Below are positions 1-8,421 of a stretch of 64,000 nt of DNA, piece by piece. The position numbers were made by a program, and so were the translations under genes. The notes beneath the pieces were generated by a model. The model worked only from the letters and a program-made list of their open reading frames with translations, ran no database searches and was not told the origin of the DNA. Positions within the stretch are counted from its first letter, which is position 1, and every line of letters begins with the position of its first letter. This DNA is from DAXETY01 sp051155755 (GTDB lineage: Bacteria; Desulfobacterota; Desulfobacteria; Desulfobacterales; SG8-13). The DNA lies in assembly GCA_051155755.1 (NCBI GenBank), contig DAXETY010000116.1, positions 1 to 64,000 on the forward strand, given 5' to 3'.

Positions 1-256
1 GATTTACCATGATCCCTTCCGAAAAAAAAAGCGTTTTCTACCACCCGTGTTTTCCGCCGCCGATTCCGTTACGGGCGGTCTTGTTTTGCTGCCCACCGCC
101 GGGCAACCGTCTCCAGAAGTCAATGATGCGGGCCAGCCGGCAAAAAACGCTGCACCCCAACCTCCATGAAGCAAATCATATCTTGCCGGGTTGACACCGT
201 TGACGGATTGTCACCTATTTGCAGATGGATCGTGCTTGCAATCGGGAGGCTGAAAA

Positions 257-577
257 ATGAAGTTTACATGTTCGCTTTGCGGCACCAAAGGAGAAATCCG
301 GCCGGAAGACACCGGCAAACCGGTGAACCGCGCCACCTGTGAGAACTGCGGCGCCATTCTGTTCCTGGACCCGGACGGCCGGGTGGAAAAACACAAATCG
401 CCGGTCAAAGACACCTCCCGGATCCGTCCGGCGTCGACCCAGGGCAGCGATTCGGTGATGGACGTGCCCGGACAGTCCGGAACCCGGGACTGGCTGGCGA
501 TCGCCGTGGTGGGGTTGGTGGTGGCACTGCTGTGCGCCGCCGGAATCTACGTGATCCTCTACTTCGATCTGCTGTAG
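257..577 (+). CDS. Zinc-ribbon, single-span membrane protein
   Basis: Encodes 106 residues. Two Cys pairs near the N-terminus (CSLC at about residues 5-8 and CENC at about 28-31) form a zinc-ribbon knuckle of the MJ0042/YjdB-like kind found at the start of many deltaproteobacterial proteins. A hydrophobic stretch (about residues 80-103) ends the protein, so it is probably a C-terminally anchored membrane protein with a cytoplasmic zinc ribbon. A GGGAGG ribosome site precedes the ATG. It stands alone: the next genes run convergently on the other strand. The zinc-ribbon and membrane segment are visible; the cellular role is unknown. Confidence 0.8.
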   Translation: MKFTCSLCGTKGEIRPEDTGKPVNRATCENCGAILFLDPDGRVEKHKSPVKDTSRIRPASTQGSDSVMDVPGQSGTRDWLAIAVVGLVVALLCAAGIYVILYFDLL

Positions 578-672
578 CACGCCGGCTGAAATGAGGCAGA
601 TGGTTACGGCCGGGCTGCGGACGATTTCAGTCGATCGGGGTGAAGGCGATCCGCATTATCGGGGACAACGGA

Positions 673-1758
673 TCACCAGGGTGAAATCCGGCTGCCTTCT
701 TTCCGGTCGAAAAGGTGCAGTTTCTCCGGGGACACCGACAGGGGCAGAATGGTGTTTTTCTGCAATTGACGGATATCGGTCAGGCGCACCGTGTAAAACG
801 TTTCCTGGTCCCCCAGGTGTCCGTGGGCCAGGGTATCGGCCCCGAGCAGTTCCACGTGGTCCACGTGCATGCGCAGCAAAGAGTCCTCCACTTCGGCGGT
901 ACGCAGATGTTCGGGCCGAATCCCCACGATGATTTCCCGGCTACCGTGTTCGGGCATCCCTGCGTTCGGCAGCGGCAGGTTGACTTCTTTGGACAGCGAT
1001 ACGAAGGCGCCGTCGGAGCTCAGGCTTGCCTCGAAAAAATTCATCGCCGGCGAACCGATAAAACCGGCCACGAACCGGTTGGCGGGACGTTCATAGACTT
1101 CCAGCGGCGATCCGATCTGCACGGCGTAGCCGTCTTCCATAACGATCAGGCGATCGGCCAGGGTCATGGCTTCCACCTGATCGTGAGTGACGTAGATGCT
1201 GGTAATTCGCAGGGACTCGTGAATATTGCGAATCTCCAGGCGCATCTGCACCCGCAGCTTGGCGTCCAGGTTGCTGAGCGGCTCGTCGAACAGGAAAACC
1301 TTGGGCTTGCGCACGATGCAGCGCCCCATGGCCACCCGCTGGCGCTGGCCGCCGGAGAGCTGATTGGGCTTGCGATCCAGCAGGTCGGTCAGTTCCAGGA
1401 TCCGGGCGGCTTTGCGCCCCCGCCGGTCGATCTCATCCTTGGCCATGCGCCGAATCCGCAGTCCATAGGCCATGTTTTTATACACGCTCATGTGGGGATA
1501 GAGCGCATAGTTTTGAAATACCATGGCCACGTCGCGCTCGGACGGCTCGAGCTGATTGACCACCCGGCCGTCGATGGAAATCTCGCCGGCGCTGATCACC
1601 TCGAGTCCGGCGATCAGACGCAGCACCGTTGATTTACCGCAGCCCGAAGGGCCCAGAATGACCACAAACTCACCGTCCTTGATGGCACAGCGGATTCCAT
1701 GGATCACCTCGGTCTTGCCGAAGCTTTTGCGTACATCCTGTAACAAGACGTCAGCCAT
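673..1758 (-). CDS. ugpC: Glycerol-3-phosphate ABC transporter, ATP-binding protein
   Basis: A 361-residue MalK/UgpC-type ATPase. Walker A (GPSGCGKST, about residue 37), the signature LSGGQRQR (about 134) and Walker B with FLFDEP (about 155) are intact, followed by a C-terminal TOBE region typical of the sugar/phosphodiester subfamily. It powers the UgpAE permease at the inner face of the membrane. It is the last gene of a four-gene minus-strand operon, 10 bp after ugpE, with a GAGG ribosome site in the gap. MalK-type ATPases are interchangeable among sugar importers, so the substrate is assigned from the neighbours (UgpB/UgpA resemblance and the divergent phosphodiesterase) rather than from this protein. 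Confidence 0.92.
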   Translation of the reverse strand: MADVLLQDVRKSFGKTEVIHGIRCAIKDGEFVVILGPSGCGKSTVLRLIAGLEVISAGEISIDGRVVNQLEPSERDVAMVFQNYALYPHMSVYKNMAYGLRIRRMAKDEIDRRGRKAARILELTDLLDRKPNQLSGGQRQRVAMGRCIVRKPKVFLFDEPLSNLDAKLRVQMRLEIRNIHESLRITSIYVTHDQVEAMTLADRLIVMEDGYAVQIGSPLEVYERPANRFVAGFIGSPAMNFFEASLSSDGAFVSLSKEVNLPLPNAGMPEHGSREIIVGIRPEHLRTAEVEDSLLRMHVDHVELLGADTLAHGHLGDQETFYTVRLTDIRQLQKNTILPLSVSPEKLHLFDRKEGSRISPW

Positions 1759-1768
1759 AGGCCGGGCC

Positions 1769-2611
1769 TCACTTTTCAGTTTCGGTCATGCCCCGCACGA
1801 ACTGTTTCTGCATGAAAATCACGATCAGCACCGGCGGAATCATGGCCAGCATGGCCGAGGCCATGATGATGTGCCATTCGGCCTGCCCCTCCCCCACGTC
1901 CAGCATGCGCTTGATACCGATCAAAACGGTGTAATAACTCTCATCGGTGGTGATCAGCAGCGGCCACAGGTACTGGTTCCATCCGTAAATGAACAGAATG
2001 ACGAACAGCGCGGCAATCGAGGTGCGCGACATGGGCACCAGGATGTCGAAGAAAAACCGCAGCGGACCGCCGCCGTCGATCCGGACCGCTTCGCAGAGCT
2101 CGTCCGGCACGGTCATGAAAAACTGTCGAAAAAGAAAGGTGGCCGTGGCCGATGCGATTAACGGAAAAATCAGCCCGGAATACGAATCGAGCAGGTTCAG
2201 GTCCGCGGCGACCTTGTAGGTGGGCAAAATGCGCACCTCCACCGGCAGCATCAGCGTGATGAAAATCATCCAGAAACAGGTCATGCGGAAGCGAAATCGG
2301 AAATAGACAATGGCGAACGCCGCCAGCAGCGAGATGGCGATCTTGCCGCAGGTGATGCCCAGCGCCATGATCAGGCTGTTGATCATCATCGTGCCCACCG
2401 TGGCGCCGACGTCCCGGGGGCCCACGGTCAGCGCCCGGGTGTAATTTTCCACCAGTTGGCCGCCGGGCAGCAGCGGAAAGGATGTGGTGATGTCTTCCAG
2501 GCTGTGGCTGGATGCCACGAAGGCAATGTAAATCGGAAAGGCGATCACCAGGCATCCCAGCACCAGCAGGGCGTGGGTGAAAAAGGTCAGCCAGGGGCGG
2601 TGTTCAACCAT
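1769..2611 (-). CDS. ugpE: Glycerol-3-phosphate ABC transporter permease UgpE
   Basis: A 280-residue inner-membrane permease of the MalG/UgpE family with six predicted hydrophobic segments. The cytoplasmic EAA loop that docks to the ATPase is recognisable in the segment EAVRIDGGGPLRFFFDILVP at about residues 180-200. The ATG follows a GGGAGC ribosome site. It lies between ugpA and ugpC in a tight operon. Together with UgpA it should form the channel for sn-glycerol-3-phosphate or glycerophosphodiesters delivered by UgpB. Family placement is firm; substrate is inferred from the operon. Confidence 0.9.
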   Translation of the reverse strand: MVEHRPWLTFFTHALLVLGCLVIAFPIYIAFVASSHSLEDITTSFPLLPGGQLVENYTRALTVGPRDVGATVGTMMINSLIMALGITCGKIAISLLAAFAIVYFRFRFRMTCFWMIFITLMLPVEVRILPTYKVAADLNLLDSYSGLIFPLIASATATFLFRQFFMTVPDELCEAVRIDGGGPLRFFFDILVPMSRTSIAALFVILFIYGWNQYLWPLLITTDESYYTVLIGIKRMLDVGEGQAEWHIIMASAMLAMIPPVLIVIFMQKQFVRGMTETEK

Positions 2612-2675
2612 CGGCGCTCCCGTTCGCGCAAACTGAGCGATTGTCGAGAAAAAGTTAAAACGCTCAGCTTGGGTC

Positions 2676-3557
2676 TCAGTAATGCACTTTGCGTTCGATG
2701 TAACGGAACTGAACCACCGTCAGGGAAATGACCACGATCATCAGGACCACGGATTGGGCCGCGGAACCGCCCAGGTCCAGGCCGATAAACCCGTCGCGGT
2801 ACACCTTGTAGACCATGATGTTGGTTGCTCCGTTCGGCCCGCCCTCGGTAATGGCGTGAATCACCCCGAAGGTGTCGAAAAACGCGTACACGATGTTCAT
2901 CACCAGCAAAAAAAAGACCGTCGGCGACAGCAGCGGAAAGGAGATCGACCAGAATCGCCGGGCCGGAGACGCCCCGTCGATTGCGGCCGCTTCGGTCAAC
3001 GAACGCGGGATGGACTGCAGACCGGCCAGGAAAAACAGGAAGTTGTAGGAAATCTCCCGCCAGGCCGCGGCAATGATCACCAGGATCATGGCCTGGTTTC
3101 CGTTCAGGGTGTGGTTCCAGCGGTAGCCGACAGTATCCAGGAAAAAAGCGATCATGCCCACCGTGGGATTGAACAGGAAGTACCACAGCACGGCCGCCAC
3201 CACCGGGGCCACGGCATAGGGCCAGATGATCAGCGTCTTGTAGGTGGTGGCGGCCCGCAGCGCGCGATCGGCCATCACCGCCAGCACCAGGGCGGCGCTC
3301 ATGGCGATAGCCGCCACCGAGAAGCTGAAAACCACCGTGGTGTAGATGGACCGCAGGTAGGCCTCGCTGGTGAAAATCCCCACAAAGTTTTCCAGGCCCA
3401 CGAACTCGGTCGAAAGTCCGAAGGGATCTTCCCGCAGAACGGACTGCACCAGGGCCTGGGAGGCCGGCCAGATGAAAAAAACCAGGGTGATCGCGATCTG
3501 GGGCGCAAGCAGCAGGTACGGGAGGAATTTGTGTTTGAATACGACCCGTTTTTCCAA
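2676..3557 (-). CDS. ugpA: Glycerol-3-phosphate ABC transporter permease UgpA
   Basis: Closely resembles E. coli UgpA over its whole length: FLPYLLLAPQ at the N-terminus, PYAVAPVVAAVLWYFLFNP in the middle, the EAA loop EAAAIDGASPARRFW and VQFRYIERKVHY at the end. Six membrane segments are expected. The frame is open from a TTG at 3581, but that codon lies inside the T-run of an intrinsic terminator and has no ribosome site. A TTG at 3557 with GGGGAAG about 7 bases upstream gives 293 residues beginning LEKRVVFKHKFLPYLL, matching the family length, so I chose it. It follows ugpB across an attenuator hairpin and is presumably expressed at lower level than ugpB. Confidence 0.9.
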   Translation of the reverse strand: MEKRVVFKHKFLPYLLLAPQIAITLVFFIWPASQALVQSVLREDPFGLSTEFVGLENFVGIFTSEAYLRSIYTTVVFSFSVAAIAMSAALVLAVMADRALRAATTYKTLIIWPYAVAPVVAAVLWYFLFNPTVGMIAFFLDTVGYRWNHTLNGNQAMILVIIAAAWREISYNFLFFLAGLQSIPRSLTEAAAIDGASPARRFWSISFPLLSPTVFFLLVMNIVYAFFDTFGVIHAITEGGPNGATNIMVYKVYRDGFIGLDLGGSAAQSVVLMIVVISLTVVQFRYIERKVHY

Positions 3558-3581
3558 GGTGATGCTTCCCCGGGGCGGCAA

Positions 3582-3619
3582 AAAAGGACCGGACCCGGCC
3601 GGTCAGGCCCCGGGTCCGG
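3582..3619 (-). terminator. Intrinsic terminator/attenuator between ugpB and ugpA
   Basis: On the minus strand a perfect 10-bp GC stem (positions 3610-3619 with 3589-3598, CCGGACCCGG/CCGGGTCCGG) is followed by TCC and six T residues. It lies immediately after the ugpB stop codon and before the ugpA start. Such partial terminators in ABC-importer operons usually let the abundant binding protein outnumber the membrane subunits. Confidence 0.75.
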
Positions 3620-3629
3620 CCCCGCGGGT

Positions 3630-4952
3630 TTATTGGTTGGCGGCCTCGAATTTTCGCAGCAACTCGTTGCCGGCGGCAACCGCGTCGTCGAGGCCTTGCT
3701 GGGCGGTCTTTTTACCGGCAAAAATGGCTTCCAGGGCATCGTAATTGACATCGCGCACCTGGACGAAATTGCCGAAACGCAGTCCCTTTGAATTTTCGGT
3801 CGGTTCGTTCAGGGTCATCTGCTTCAGGGCCGTTTCCATCCCGGGGTTTTCCTGGTAGAATCCCTGTCCCTTGGTCAGCAGATACGCATCGGTGGTAATG
3901 GGCAGATAGCCGGTGAATTGATGCCAGTCGGCCTGAACGGCCGGAGACGACAGGTAGCTGAAAAACGCCGCCACCCCGCGGTACTCTTCCGCCGGGTGAC
4001 CGGCCATCACCCACAGGCTCGCACCGCCGATGATGGTGTTCTGGGGCGCACCGGACACCTCCGGCCAGTAGGGCAGCATGCTGGTGCCGAATTCGAAATC
4101 GCAGGTTTTCTTGAATCCGGCATAACCGGCCGAAGACTCGGTGTACATGGCGACTTCTCCGGACGAAAACTTGGCGTTGCCGAGGTTGCGGCGGCCGCCG
4201 TAAATAAAAACCTTGTCCTTCTGCCAGTCGGCCAGCGCCTGGATGTGTTTGACGTGCAGCGGGCTGTTGTAGACGAACTCGGTGTCCAGCCCTTCAAAAC
4301 CGTTGGCCTGGGTCCCGATGGGCACGTTGTGCCAGGCGCTGAAGTTTTCGATATGAATCCAGGATATCCAGGCAGTGGAAAAACCGTACTGGCACACGCC
4401 GGCCTGCACCAGCTTCTTTGCGGCTTCGGCCACTTCGGGCCAGGTGGCCGGCGGCTTGTCGGGGTTCAGTCCGGCTTTGCGAAACATGTCCTTGTTGTAG
4501 TAGAGCACCGGGGTGGAGCTGTTAAACGGCATGGAGAGCATGCGACCGTCGGCGGTGGTGTAGTATCCGGCCACCGTCGGCAGATAGGCCTTGGGATCGA
4601 AGGGAATCCCGGACTCGGCCATGACCTCGTAAACCGGTTTGATGGCCTGCTCGGCAGCCATCATGGTGGCGGTGCCCACCTCGAAGACCTGCAGGATGTG
4701 GGGCGGACTCTTGGAGCGAAAGGCCGCAATACCGGCGGTCATCGTGTCGGGATAGCTGCCCTTGTAGGTGGCCACCAGCTGGTAGCGATTCTGAGATTGA
4801 TTGAATCCTTCCGCAATGGCGTTGACTTTCTCGCCCAGGCGGCCACCGTGGGCATGCCACCAGTGGATGGTCACCGGCTCTGCCAGGGCCACCACGGGAA
4901 AAAGCACCACGAGCACCAGCGCCAGGGTCCGAATCAAATGCAGTCGCTTCAT
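3630..4952 (-). CDS. ugpB: Glycerol-3-phosphate ABC transporter, periplasmic binding protein
   Basis: A 440-residue family-1 extracellular solute-binding protein. Residues 1 to about 23 form a signal peptide (MKRLHLIR, hydrophobic core, cleavage after VVALA), and the mature start EPVTIHWWHAHGG is characteristic of UgpB. The open frame extends upstream to 5144, but the ATG at 4952 has an AGGAGG-type site (GAAAGGAGG) and starts the signal peptide, so it is preferred. It captures sn-glycerol-3-phosphate or glycerophosphodiesters in the periplasm and hands them to UgpAEC. First gene of the operon and divergent from a secreted phosphodiesterase gene. Confidence 0.92.
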   Translation of the reverse strand: MKRLHLIRTLALVLVVLFPVVALAEPVTIHWWHAHGGRLGEKVNAIAEGFNQSQNRYQLVATYKGSYPDTMTAGIAAFRSKSPPHILQVFEVGTATMMAAEQAIKPVYEVMAESGIPFDPKAYLPTVAGYYTTADGRMLSMPFNSSTPVLYYNKDMFRKAGLNPDKPPATWPEVAEAAKKLVQAGVCQYGFSTAWISWIHIENFSAWHNVPIGTQANGFEGLDTEFVYNSPLHVKHIQALADWQKDKVFIYGGRRNLGNAKFSSGEVAMYTESSAGYAGFKKTCDFEFGTSMLPYWPEVSGAPQNTIIGGASLWVMAGHPAEEYRGVAAFFSYLSSPAVQADWHQFTGYLPITTDAYLLTKGQGFYQENPGMETALKQMTLNEPTENSKGLRFGNFVQVRDVNYDALEAIFAGKKTAQQGLDDAVAAGNELLRKFEAANQ

Positions 4953-5219
4953 CGGTCGGCCTCCTTTCGAAGTTGGGTTTGAATCGGCAAGCCGGCGGGT
5001 GGACCGGTTGTGCAAGCGGTCGATCGTCGCCGGAAAATGTTCAATTCGCGTCAGAAAATGGTGCAAATTCCGTGAGGCAAACCCGTATCCGACCCGGGGT
5101 CGTGTGTTCGACGCCGCAAGCTTCGAAGCGCACCGCCCAGCCATTTACCGCAACGGCAGGAGGAATACCCGGATTTCGATCCTGGAAGAACGAGACTCCG
5201 TTCTTGTGTTTCTATAGTC

Positions 5220-5237
5220 ACTCCGTTAAAACGGAGT
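5220..5237. promoter_or_regulatory. 18-bp inverted repeat, candidate operator between ugpB and the phosphodiesterase gene
   Basis: ACTCCGTT-AA-AACGGAGT is a perfect inverted repeat with 8-bp arms. The half-site ACTCCGTT recurs at 5195-5202, 25 bases upstream. It lies in the divergent ugpB/phosphodiesterase intergenic region, where an operator would be expected. It does not match the E. coli Pho box. It could also form a short RNA hairpin. Confidence 0.4.
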
Positions 5238-5369
5238 CAAACAAATTCTGCATCCGACGCTCGAGACCCGCAACGGTTGTGATAAGGACCGCAGCGCATC
5301 GGAAACGCAAGCGGTACCGTTCACCGCGGCCCGGCTGCGGAAAGGATTGGGCATGCATTTCCAGCGGAA

Positions 5370-5508
5370 GTCAACAACACCCGCGAAGCGGGTGGCTTGG
5401 ATTTTCTTGCCAGCGGTAATTGCCGCTGGCAAGAAAAGGCAGAAGCACTGTTGTGCTTCGATGTTGAACTTGCACCGGGTGCCCAGCACCCGGTTCGGGC
5501 AAGAATCA
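5370..5508 (+). repeat. Structured four-hairpin repeat, copy 1
   Basis: A 139-bp copy of a family found four times in the window. Hairpins in order: CACCCGC/GCGGGTG; an 11-bp perfect stem CTTGCCAGCGG/CCGCTGGCAAG; GAAGCAC/GTGCTTC (5442-5459); and ACCGGGTGC/GCACCCGGT (5474-5494). The last bases, GGGCAAGAATCA, directly precede the ATG of the phosphodiesterase gene at 5509, so this copy supplies its 5' leader. The terminal CAAGAATC can also pair with GATTTTCTTG near 5400, offering an alternative long-range fold. Confidence 0.85.
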
Positions 5509-6513
5509 ATGAAAAGGTTGGGGTGCTCGGGGGCGGCGGCCGCACTGGTCTGGCTGATGGTCCTGACCGGCAGTAACGCCGCCGGCACACCCACCGCTGA
5601 ACCGGCCCGCCGTGAAATCCCGCGGCCCCTGGTGATCGGCCATCGCGGGGCCGCCGGACTGGCTCCTGAAAACACGCTGGTCGGCATCCGGCGGGCATTT
5701 GCGCTGGGGGTCGACGCAGTGGAGTTGGATCTGCAGCTGAGCGCCGACGGAGCGGTGGTGGTCGTCCACGACTTCCGCCTGAATCCGGGCATTGCCCGCG
5801 GGCCGAACGGAAATTGGCTGGAACAGGGGCCGCTGGTCAGGGGATCTACGCTGGCCGAACTCAAAAGCTACGATGTCGGTCGCCTGCAGCCCGGCTCACG
5901 TGAAGCCCGGCGCTTTCCGGACCAGCAGCCGCGAGACGGTGCCCGCATTCCGACCCTGGAAGAAGTTGCCGCCCTGTGGCATTCGACCCCGGACAAAGCC
6001 CGGCCGCAGCTCTGGCTGGAGATCAAGACGTCGCCGCAGGACCCGGAAATATCCGCCTCTCCGCAGGATGCGGTCGCCGCCGTCATCGAGCGGTTGCGCG
6101 AAACGCGAATGATCGACGGCGTGCGCATCCTGTCCTTCGACTGGCGTTGCCTGTATCGGGTGCAACGTCTCGCGCCGGAAGTGCCGACGGTCTATCTGTC
6201 CAGAGTCGGCGGCCGTTTCAACAACATTCAGGCCGGTCATCCAGGGGCCTCACCGTGGACCGCACCGCTGGATGTGGACGATTTTCGCGGCTCGGTCCCG
6301 GCAGCAATAAAATCCGGCGGCGGATACGGCTGGGCCCCTCATCATCGGGAGGTCACCCGGAATTTACTGAGGGAAGCCCGCCGGCTGGGCCTTTCGGTGT
6401 ACGTATGGACGGTCGACGAACCGTCGGAGATGCAGCGACTGCTGGATCTCGGCGTCGACGGCATCATCACCAACCGTCCCGACATCCTGCTGCAGCTTCT
6501 GGAAAACCGCTAA
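5509..6513 (+). CDS. Secreted glycerophosphodiester phosphodiesterase
   Basis: A 334-residue GDPD-family enzyme. A signal peptide (about residues 1-25, MKRLGCSGAAAALVW with cleavage near SNAAG) points to the periplasm. Catalytic landmarks are GHRGAAGLAPENT (about 42-54), VELDLQLSADG, the VHDF acid/base motif and the closing GVDGIITNRP. It should hydrolyse glycerophosphodiesters to glycerol-3-phosphate plus an alcohol. It is divergent from ugpBAEC, which would import the product or substrate. The frame is open further upstream through the repeat, but the signal peptide starts at 5509. No good Shine-Dalgarno is seen; the repeat ends at the start codon. Confidence 0.9.
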   Translation: MKRLGCSGAAAALVWLMVLTGSNAAGTPTAEPARREIPRPLVIGHRGAAGLAPENTLVGIRRAFALGVDAVELDLQLSADGAVVVVHDFRLNPGIARGPNGNWLEQGPLVRGSTLAELKSYDVGRLQPGSREARRFPDQQPRDGARIPTLEEVAALWHSTPDKARPQLWLEIKTSPQDPEISASPQDAVAAVIERLRETRMIDGVRILSFDWRCLYRVQRLAPEVPTVYLSRVGGRFNNIQAGHPGASPWTAPLDVDDFRGSVPAAIKSGGGYGWAPHHREVTRNLLREARRLGLSVYVWTVDEPSEMQRLLDLGVDGIITNRPDILLQLLENR

Positions 6514-6545
6514 ACGTCCCCTGGCTTGCAGCACCCTTCAAATAA

Positions 6546-6574
6546 AAGAACAGGGCTGCAACGACCCTGTTCTT
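6546..6574. terminator. Bidirectional intrinsic terminator
   Basis: A perfect 10-bp stem AAGAACAGGG/CCCTGTTCTT with a 9-base loop sits between the convergent phosphodiesterase and glutamate synthase genes. The outer A and T residues let it serve as a terminator from both sides. Confidence 0.75.
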
Positions 6575-6632
6575 AATCCGTTAAAAGAATCGAGATTTGA
6601 AAATCTGGAACGCTTCCATTCGGGCACACGGA

Positions 6633-6648
6633 TTGGAGCGCTCCAATT
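6633..6648. promoter_or_regulatory. 16-bp perfect palindrome
   Basis: ATTGGAGCGCTCCAAT is fully self-complementary. A related unit GGAACGCTTCCATTCGGG precedes it at about 6608, and the palindrome is followed by the same TTCGGG. It lies just past the stop codon of the glutamate synthase gene. It could be a protein-binding site; no function can be assigned. Confidence 0.3.
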
Positions 6649-6653
6649 CGGGA

Positions 6654-8237
6654 CTATTCGTCGATGACCTTATAGGCCTCCTCCCGGTAGGCATCCATAA
6701 TATATGGGATATGGGTCACTTTGGCCGCTTCTTCGGTCAGACAGGCGATGTCCTTGCGGGTGATCAGGTGCGTGCGCCATTTGCGGGCCCCGGCCATCAA
6801 CTGCTGCAGGCCCACCCGGATTTTTTCACAGGCGGTGAAAATACCCACGGCCCCCAGGGGAATGTCTTTCATGTCTTTGCCGTATTTGCTGCTCAGGGTT
6901 TCCCAGGTCACGAAAATCTCTTCCACGCTGGTACCGTACTTTGAAACCGTCGAAGGCAGTCCGCCGTCTTCACCTTTGAGCCAGCGATCGATGTTTTTGC
7001 CGACCATGCCGGGAATCATCAGCGCGCGGCCCATGCAAACCGCCTTGCAATAAGGAGCGCCCAGCGCCAGGGCCTTGAAGACGTGATCTTCGGAGGAAAA
7101 TCCGCCGGCAAAAGCGATGTCCGGAACCCAGGCGCCTTTTTTAGCCAGCCGCAGACAAAGTTCGTAGGCCATGGAGTGCAGATAGATGGATGGCACACCC
7201 CATTCGCTCATCATTCGCCAGGGGCTCATACCGGTGCCGCCCGGCGCCCCGTCGATAGTCAGCAGACTGATCTTGGCATCCGAAGCCCAACGGATGGCCA
7301 TGGCCAGCTCCCGCATCGGGTAGGCACCGGTCTTCAGGGTAACGCGTTTGGCCCCCAGCTTGCGAACCCGGTCCACCTCCCGCATGAAATCATCCTTGTT
7401 CAGAAAGCCCACCCGCGAATGGCGCTCGAACTCCTGGATGCCGCCGTCCTTGTAGGCCTTTTGGACATCCTTGTCCGACGGATCGGGGGTGACCAGGTAG
7501 CCGCGTTTCTGCAGCATCTGGGCTTCTTCGATGTCGCTGACCTTGATCTCGCCGCCGATACACTTGGCGCCCTGGCCCCACTTCAGCTCGATGGTTTCGA
7601 CGCCGAGCTTCTCGATCACATATTCGCCCACCCCCAGGCGGGTGTCCTCGACGTTCAGCTGCACCATGATGTCACCGTAACCTTCCTGAAAGCGGCGGTA
7701 CATTTCGACCCGCCGCCGCATTTCAGGCGAATCGGTGACCTTGCCGTTTTTGTCGAGTTTCAGCTCGGGATCGACGCCGCAGACGTTTTCACCGCAAACC
7801 AGGCTGATCCCGCTGATGGCGGCACCCACGGCAAAGTGATCCCAGTTGACCCGGGCGATCTTGGTGCTGCCCAGCGCACCGGTGAACATGGGGATCCGCA
7901 TTTTGACCACGTCCCTTGACCCGTAATAGGCGGTGGTGCTGACCGTGGGAAAAATGGCGTGGTCCGGATCGGCCTCGATGCCCTCGGCGCCCATGGCGTA
8001 TCCCATGATGTTCAGGTGGGAATAATCCACCGGATAGTCCTTGTCGGCGCCGGCGGTGATCGAACCGAACGGCATCGGATACAGCAGTTCACGGCCGCGG
8101 AAAGTGGACTTGAAAAGGTCGCAATTGCCCTTGCAGCCGTCGACACAGCGACTGCAGATCCCCGATTGGGGTGCAATGTTGCGCGAACGGTTCTTGGTTT
8201 CCAGGGCTTCGTTCGAGTTGGCACGGCTCAGATTCAT
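6654..8237 (-). CDS. FMN-binding glutamate synthase family protein
   Basis: A 527-residue protein matching the FMN-dependent GltB central (GOGAT) domain. The N-terminus has a cysteine cluster (CSRCVDGCKGNC, about residues 28-39). The FMN barrel shows ELKWGQGAKCIGG, LLTIDGAPGGTGMSP and FAGGFSSEDHVFKALALGA. No glutamine amidotransferase domain is present, as in stand-alone archaeal/deltaproteobacterial GltB-like proteins, so ammonia or a separate glutaminase subunit would be needed. The ATG has a strong GGAGGAG site. The gene is monocistronic, with a promoter and a TTTAGT/ACTAAA operator-like repeat upstream. Activity as glutamate synthase is family-based and not proven for this stand-alone class. 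Confidence 0.88.
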   Translation of the reverse strand: MNLSRANSNEALETKNRSRNIAPQSGICSRCVDGCKGNCDLFKSTFRGRELLYPMPFGSITAGADKDYPVDYSHLNIMGYAMGAEGIEADPDHAIFPTVSTTAYYGSRDVVKMRIPMFTGALGSTKIARVNWDHFAVGAAISGISLVCGENVCGVDPELKLDKNGKVTDSPEMRRRVEMYRRFQEGYGDIMVQLNVEDTRLGVGEYVIEKLGVETIELKWGQGAKCIGGEIKVSDIEEAQMLQKRGYLVTPDPSDKDVQKAYKDGGIQEFERHSRVGFLNKDDFMREVDRVRKLGAKRVTLKTGAYPMRELAMAIRWASDAKISLLTIDGAPGGTGMSPWRMMSEWGVPSIYLHSMAYELCLRLAKKGAWVPDIAFAGGFSSEDHVFKALALGAPYCKAVCMGRALMIPGMVGKNIDRWLKGEDGGLPSTVSKYGTSVEEIFVTWETLSSKYGKDMKDIPLGAVGIFTACEKIRVGLQQLMAGARKWRTHLITRKDIACLTEEAAKVTHIPYIMDAYREEAYKVIDE

Positions 8238-8392
8238 TTCCAGCTCCTCCAGGATTCCAGGGGTTTAAAACAGATGCTCGGTTTAGAATACAAAAAGGCG
8301 CCGACCCCACCGGTTGGGATCAAGACGCCTTTGTCTTTACGGCTGCCTTCCGCACGCCGTTGTACGGAAGCTCGCAATCGAAACGAGCAGTT

Positions 8393-8421
8393 TATTTAGT
8401 TTTACTAAACTAAAATGTCAA
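8393..8421 (-). promoter_or_regulatory. Candidate promoter and operator of the glutamate synthase gene
   Basis: Read on the minus strand, a consensus -35 TTGACA (8416-8421) is followed after 17 bases by TAAATA (8393-8398), a weak -10. The spacer holds an inverted repeat TTTAGT-TTT-ACTAAA (8395-8409), the position expected for a repressor site. An 11-bp element of this repeat (TTAGTTTTACT, 8396-8406) recurs in inverted form at 8516-8526. Confidence 0.5.

Noticed and set aside
9..194. 61-codon frame at the left edge
   Set aside because: No ribosome site and no protein-like sequence; probably non-coding.
2682..3791. 369-codon plus-strand frame opposite ugpA/ugpB
   Set aside because: Antisense shadow; composition rich in His, Gln and Gly and no recognisable domain.
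5347..5508. N-terminal extension of the phosphodiesterase frame through repeat copy 1
   Set aside because: The signal peptide begins at the ATG at 5509, and the extension would translate the hairpin repeat, whose copies elsewhere are interrupted or in other frames.
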